From: Pseudomonadota bacterium | GTDB taxonomy: Bacteria; Myxococcota; Bradymonadia; UBA4248 | Length of the DNA: 9,131 nt | NCBI GenBank assembly: GCA_017629415.1 | Contig: JAGBXG010000318.1 | Coordinates: forward strand, 1 to 9,131 | Reading direction: 5' to 3' | Shown: piece by piece, positions 5,681 through 9,131 of the stretch | Layout of the letters: the number at the start of each line of letters is the position of its first letter | Numbering within the stretch: position 1 is the first letter of the stretch | The notes under the pieces: generated by a model | Database searches by the model: none | What the model saw: only the letters and a program-made list of their open reading frames with translations | Told to the model about the DNA's origin: nothing | Position numbers and translations under genes: made by a program

Positions 5681-6724
5681 ATGGATTGGATACTGTTTGC
5701 ACACCCTGAACGCGTCATTTGGATGCTCGCCGTTCTTGCGATGATCATTTTTATCGCCTGGAAACTTGACTCATTACGTCACAAACTCGGCGCTTTTGTC
5801 AGTCCGGCCATGCAACCCAAGCTTGTTTCAAAACCGACATTAATCCATCGCATCCTGCAAGTCGGCTGTTTGGGGGCATGTGGTGTGATGTCCGTATTTG
5901 CATTAATGCAGCCGCAAATGATTCAAAAGGAACATATCAGTTCCGAAAATGATGCGGCAAATATCTTTATTGCACTCGATCTTTCAAAGAGCATGCTGGC
6001 CACAGATGTGGCGCCTGATCGTTTGGAACGTGCCAAATCTGAAATTCGCGACATGTTGCCGTCGTTTTCGAAACATCGTGTGGGATTGCTGGGATTTGCC
6101 GGCCGTACAACGGTGATGTCACCGCTGACAATGGATCATGGTTTTTTCCGCCTCGTGCTGGATAATGCTTCGCCAACCAGTGTCACTTTGGGCGGCACCA
6201 ATCTGGGCGAAGTCATCCGCAAAGGCACAAAACTTTTGAGCCCTCACGAAGGCCCGAAAGCCATGATTTTGATCAGCGACGGCGAAGATCATGACTCTTA
6301 TCCGCTGGAAGCCGCCGAAGAAGCCAGACGAGCCGGTGTCGTCATTGTCACCGTAGGGTTTGGTTCGGAGTCGGGGACGACGATTGAAGTCATGGACAAA
6401 GAAACAGGACGCAAAAAACGTATCACCGACGCATCCGGCAAAGAAGTCATTTCAAAATTAGATGGCGAACTCATGCGAGAAATTGCACTGAAAACAAACG
6501 GCGTATATGTGCCGGCTGAAACGGGTGTCATGGATTTGGAAGGCATTATGGCGAAACATATTTTGCCTCTTGTCGATAAATCGGCACAGGTTCAAGTTCG
6601 TGAAACACGGATTGAACTTTTCCAATGGTTTATAGGATTTGCGCTGGTGTTCTTTTTAGGTTTTCTCATGCTTGAAACAGGCGCGTTCCAGAAAAATCGT
6701 CGAAATCGGGAGAAATTGGCATGA
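5681..6724 (+). CDS. batB: BatB-type VWA domain membrane protein
   Basis: A 347-residue protein with N-terminal transmembrane segments (about 12-28 and 56-77), a VWA domain and a C-terminal helix (about 311-331, FQWFIGFALVFFLGFLML). The MIDAS is intact: D100, S102, S104 (DLSKS), T173 (GGTNLGEV) and D200 (LISDG). LATDVAPDRLERAK and VGLLGFAG are strongly BatB-like, as is PLTMDHGFF. The domain should face the periplasm and pair with BatA. Start: the ATG at 5681 gives the expected N-terminus (a WILFAHP membrane lead-in), although no Shine-Dalgarno sequence is seen and a stem-loop lies just upstream. The stop codon overlaps the next start by 4 bases (ATGA), as is common for batB and batC. Confidence 0.93.
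   Translation: MDWILFAHPERVIWMLAVLAMIIFIAWKLDSLRHKLGAFVSPAMQPKLVSKPTLIHRILQVGCLGACGVMSVFALMQPQMIQKEHISSENDAANIFIALDLSKSMLATDVAPDRLERAKSEIRDMLPSFSKHRVGLLGFAGRTTVMSPLTMDHGFFRLVLDNASPTSVTLGGTNLGEVIRKGTKLLSPHEGPKAMILISDGEDHDSYPLEAAEEARRAGVVIVTVGFGSESGTTIEVMDKETGRKKRITDASGKEVISKLDGELMREIALKTNGVYVPAETGVMDLEGIMAKHILPLVDKSAQVQVRETRIELFQWFIGFALVFFLGFLMLETGAFQKNRRNREKLA
6708..6713 (+). promoter_or_regulatory. Ribosome binding site for the BatC-like gene
   Basis: GGGAGA, within the last codons of batB, ends 7 bases before ATG 6721. Together with the ATGA overlap it supports this start and coupled translation. Confidence 0.7.
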
Positions 6725-9131
6725 AAATCAGCATGAAACGAGCTTTGATTGGTGCGTGTATTCTCGCCGGTTATTTTTCGGCACCTGTGTATGCTCAGGA
6801 TCCATCTCAAGCAACGGATCCGGCAGTTCAAGCACCGGCAGTTCAAGTGCCGGCCCATGATCCGGCATCAGCAGATCCCAGCGCGCAGCCGGCAGAGGCA
6901 CAGGCGGAAGAACCCAAAAGTATTTATGACAATCCTGAACTTAAGCCGCGCGATATGTACAATATGGCGTTCGATGAACTCGGCAAACTGCAGTACGATA
7001 CAGCGATTGAAGGATTTGGACGCGCCCGCGATTTAGCGGCTTTTGATAATGAACTGCGCTATGCTGCGGCTTATAATCTGGCACATGCTTTGGCCCAAAA
7101 AGCCCAATCTTTAGGCGATCCCAATACTTTGCCGGAAGATCAGCTTCAGGCAGTGATTGAAAACCTGGGCATGAGTGCAGCATGGTTCCGCGATGCCGTG
7201 CGTCAGCGTCCCAGTTTGCAGGAAGCCAAAGGCAATCTCGAAATTGTGCTCAAACGATGGATGCATGCCAAAGATATTCTGGCGCAGAAATACAATACGC
7301 TTGAAAAACAGCTCGACGCCGCCATTGCCGCAGAACGTGCCATCCGTGAGAACACGCGTATTCTTTCACAGAATATTCAAATGGCAAATGCCAAACGCGA
7401 TCCGATTGCATTTCAGGATGAATTTAAAAGTATTGCCAAAAATCAGCGTGAACTTTTGACCCAAGCCAATCTGATTGCAGAAAATTTGGCCAATCAGCTG
7501 TCATCGATTGAAGCTACGCCGGAAGACCAACGTTCGCCGGAAGATGCCATGAAAGGTTTTCAACTCAAGATGGCTGAACCTTTGCTCGAGTCTGCGCGTC
7601 AGGCCATGGCGGGATCAAGACGGCAACTGCGAGACCTTGCGATGGATGATGCATTAAGGCTGACGACCAAGGCGTTTAATCAGCTGAAACAAGCGCGAGA
7701 ACAACTGGAAGATCCTTTGGCTGTTTTGCAGCATATTGCCGAAGATCAGGAGAGTTATGTCCGCATTGCCAGTGCCAAACTGATGTTTGATACGCCTGAG
7801 CTTTTGGATAAATACCGCGAACAAATGCAACAACCCGATATTGTAGCACCCGCCTGGCTGAATAATGATTTGCTTGAGGATACCCAGACGGATACGCTCG
7901 TGCGTACAAACCGTGTTTCGGCTTTCCTCAAAATGATGGTGGAAGCGGCGGCTCAACAGCCTGAACAGCAACCGCAAGATCCACAGCAAGCACAGCAGAT
8001 GGAAGCTCAAAAAGAGCAAATGGCACAAATTCAGGAGGCTTTACCGTTTATTGAGAATGCGGCTTCGGCCATGCAAAAAGCAACGCAAGCAATCGAAGTG
8101 AGCGATGTCAAAGAAACGGTGACACACGCCGGTGAAGCCGTGAATCAGCTGGCACTTGCCATGGAACGATTTGCAGATCTGAAACATCTCATTGAAATTG
8201 CCTATGCTTCACATATTCAGATTGAACCCGTTATTCGCGGTGATGTTGGCGGTGAAAAACCGGAATATTTATCGCGATTTGCCCAACGTCAGCTGCTGGC
8301 ACCGGCTTTGGCCACCAATATCGAACGCATGGAACGTCTTGCCAGTCTTTTAGCCAAGGAAGCAGCCAAAGCCAACCAGCAAGCGATGCAAGCAGCACAG
8401 CAGCAAGGCGGACAAGAAGCTCCAACTGAGGAACAGATGCAGCAGATGCAACAGCTGTTTGAACATGCCGAAGCCCTGCGTCAAACGGCCAAAGCTGCCA
8501 CCCAGCGCATGGCAGATATCGTCACCCCTGCGGCTCCCTCTGCGGATGCGAATGGACAGCCTGGCATATTGCCCGTGGTTCCAGCTGAAGACACCCCATC
8601 AGCAGATGCCCAGAATCCTGAAATGATAGTTCCAACAGATCCGGCGGCAGCCGTTTGGACAGAATTACTGGCAGATGCCGAAGTGGCCCAAAAATCCCTC
8701 GAAGATTTGCGTATTCTGTTCTTTACCGTCATTGAACATGTCAAAGAATTGCTCAAACAGCAGACATCAACCTTGGATCAAACGACAGATGTAGCGTCTG
8801 CACCTGCCGGCGAACTGGAAATGAAACTGCCGCCCGTCATAGACAGACAACGCGTACACGAACTGACTGCCGAAAAATTGGCTGAAGTTCTGACAGAACA
8901 GGCACAGCAAATTCAACAGCAAGCCCAAGGCATGCAAGCCCAGGGTGGCCAAGATCCTGCAGAAATGGCGAAACGCTATACCCAAGCTGCCAGCGAACTC
9001 CAAGTTGCGGCCACGGCAATGCGACAGGCACAAACAGACTTGCAAAACGAAAATCATCTGTTTACCGAAGCGATTGAACAGCAAAATATTGCCGTTGAAC
9101 ATATTCAAAAGGCATTAGAACTGCTCCAGCC
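6721..9131 (+). CDS. Long exported BatC-like TPR and coiled-coil protein (runs off the window end)
   Basis: The frame is open from 6721 to the last base: 803 codons without a stop, so the protein is incomplete at its C-terminus. Residues 1-25 form a Sec signal peptide (Lys/Arg start, hydrophobic core, VYA before Gln26). A Pro/Ala-rich linker (27-65) contains PAVQA repeats. Residues about 78-175 look like TPR helices (DTAIEGFGRARDL, AAYNLAHALA), the feature of BatC. Beyond this the protein is almost wholly helical, with predicted coiled coil and Gln-rich stretches near 409-440, 552-580 and 725-747 and a Pro/Ala linker near 600-645. No transmembrane segment is seen after the signal. Bacteroides BatC is far shorter. 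Position after batB and the TPR part support a BatC-like role as a periplasmic scaffold. The extended part is unassigned; DUF4175-like helical proteins are a possible relation. Confidence 0.8.
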   Translation, partial: MKISMKRALIGACILAGYFSAPVYAQDPSQATDPAVQAPAVQVPAHDPASADPSAQPAEAQAEEPKSIYDNPELKPRDMYNMAFDELGKLQYDTAIEGFGRARDLAAFDNELRYAAAYNLAHALAQKAQSLGDPNTLPEDQLQAVIENLGMSAAWFRDAVRQRPSLQEAKGNLEIVLKRWMHAKDILAQKYNTLEKQLDAAIAAERAIRENTRILSQNIQMANAKRDPIAFQDEFKSIAKNQRELLTQANLIAENLANQLSSIEATPEDQRSPEDAMKGFQLKMAEPLLESARQAMAGSRRQLRDLAMDDALRLTTKAFNQLKQAREQLEDPLAVLQHIAEDQESYVRIASAKLMFDTPELLDKYREQMQQPDIVAPAWLNNDLLEDTQTDTLVRTNRVSAFLKMMVEAAAQQPEQQPQDPQQAQQMEAQKEQMAQIQEALPFIENAASAMQKATQAIEVSDVKETVTHAGEAVNQLALAMERFADLKHLIEIAYASHIQIEPVIRGDVGGEKPEYLSRFAQRQLLAPALATNIERMERLASLLAKEAAKANQQAMQAAQQQGGQEAPTEEQMQQMQQLFEHAEALRQTAKAATQRMADIVTPAAPSADANGQPGILPVVPAEDTPSADAQNPEMIVPTDPAAAVWTELLADAEVAQKSLEDLRILFFTVIEHVKELLKQQTSTLDQTTDVASAPAGELEMKLPPVIDRQRVHELTAEKLAEVLTEQAQQIQQQAQGMQAQGGQDPAEMAKRYTQAASELQVAATAMRQAQTDLQNENHLFTEAIEQQNIAVEHIQKALELLQ
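6820..6854 (+). repeat. 15-base tandem repeat encoding the PAVQ linker
   Basis: CCGGCAGTTCAAG starts at 6820 and again at 6835, a 15-base period, with the beginning of a third unit (CCGGC) at 6850. It encodes Pro-Ala-Val-Gln repeats in the linker right after the signal peptide. The period keeps the frame, so the linker length could vary by slippage. Confidence 0.8.

Noticed and set aside
7654..9108. Several minus-strand frames of 64-124 codons opposite the BatC-like gene
   Set aside because: The plus strand is open throughout with a signal peptide and ribosome binding site; the minus frames are Leu/Cys-rich shadows of Gln/Ala-rich coding sequence.

Overview
The window carries most of a MoxR / von Willebrand A ("Bat"-type) operon on the + strand, next to a divergent Rpn-family nuclease gene. 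The genes have moderate GC content. They encode an AAA+ ATPase, several inner-membrane proteins whose domains face the periplasm, and exported proteins with signal peptides. This fits a Gram-negative bacterium with an envelope of the type found in deltaproteobacterial/myxobacterial or Bacteroidota-like lineages. The sequence alone does not place the species.

Layout. Positions 60-950 (-) encode a complete Rpn/PD-(D/E)XK nuclease-like protein with a 12-base tandem repeat in its C-terminal part. Positions 951-1354 are a gene-poor, AT-rich divergent intergenic region. Its moxR-proximal half can fold into a chain of hairpins ending in what looks like a rho-independent terminator about 40 bases before moxR, and a 16-codon leader ORF lies inside it. 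The operon then runs: moxR (1355-2341), a DUF58 protein (2347-3333), a short BatD-like/DUF4381-like membrane protein (3360-4409), batA (4402-5424), a 256-base GC-rich hairpin-laden spacer, batB (5681-6724), and a long exported TPR plus coiled-coil BatC-like protein (6721 to beyond the window end).

How the genes work together. In the family model, a hexameric MoxR ATPase acts with DUF58 and VWA proteins that carry a metal-ion-dependent adhesion site (MIDAS), often in assembling or activating envelope or metal-dependent complexes. Here DUF58, BatA and BatB all keep complete MIDAS residues, and MoxR keeps Walker A, Walker B, sensor 1 and the arginine finger, so the machine looks functional. BatA and BatB are anchored with their VWA domains in the periplasm. 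The BatD-like protein has an outer beta domain and a cytoplasmic helical tail. The long BatC-like protein would sit in the periplasm. Overlaps of 8 and 4 bases (BatD-like/batA and batB/batC-like) and a 5-base gap (moxR/DUF58) point to translational coupling.

The core system is a known family of poorly understood function. The least explained parts are the attenuator-like leader, the GC-rich repeat element that splits batA from batB, a basic insertion in the DUF58 protein, and the very long BatC-like subunit.
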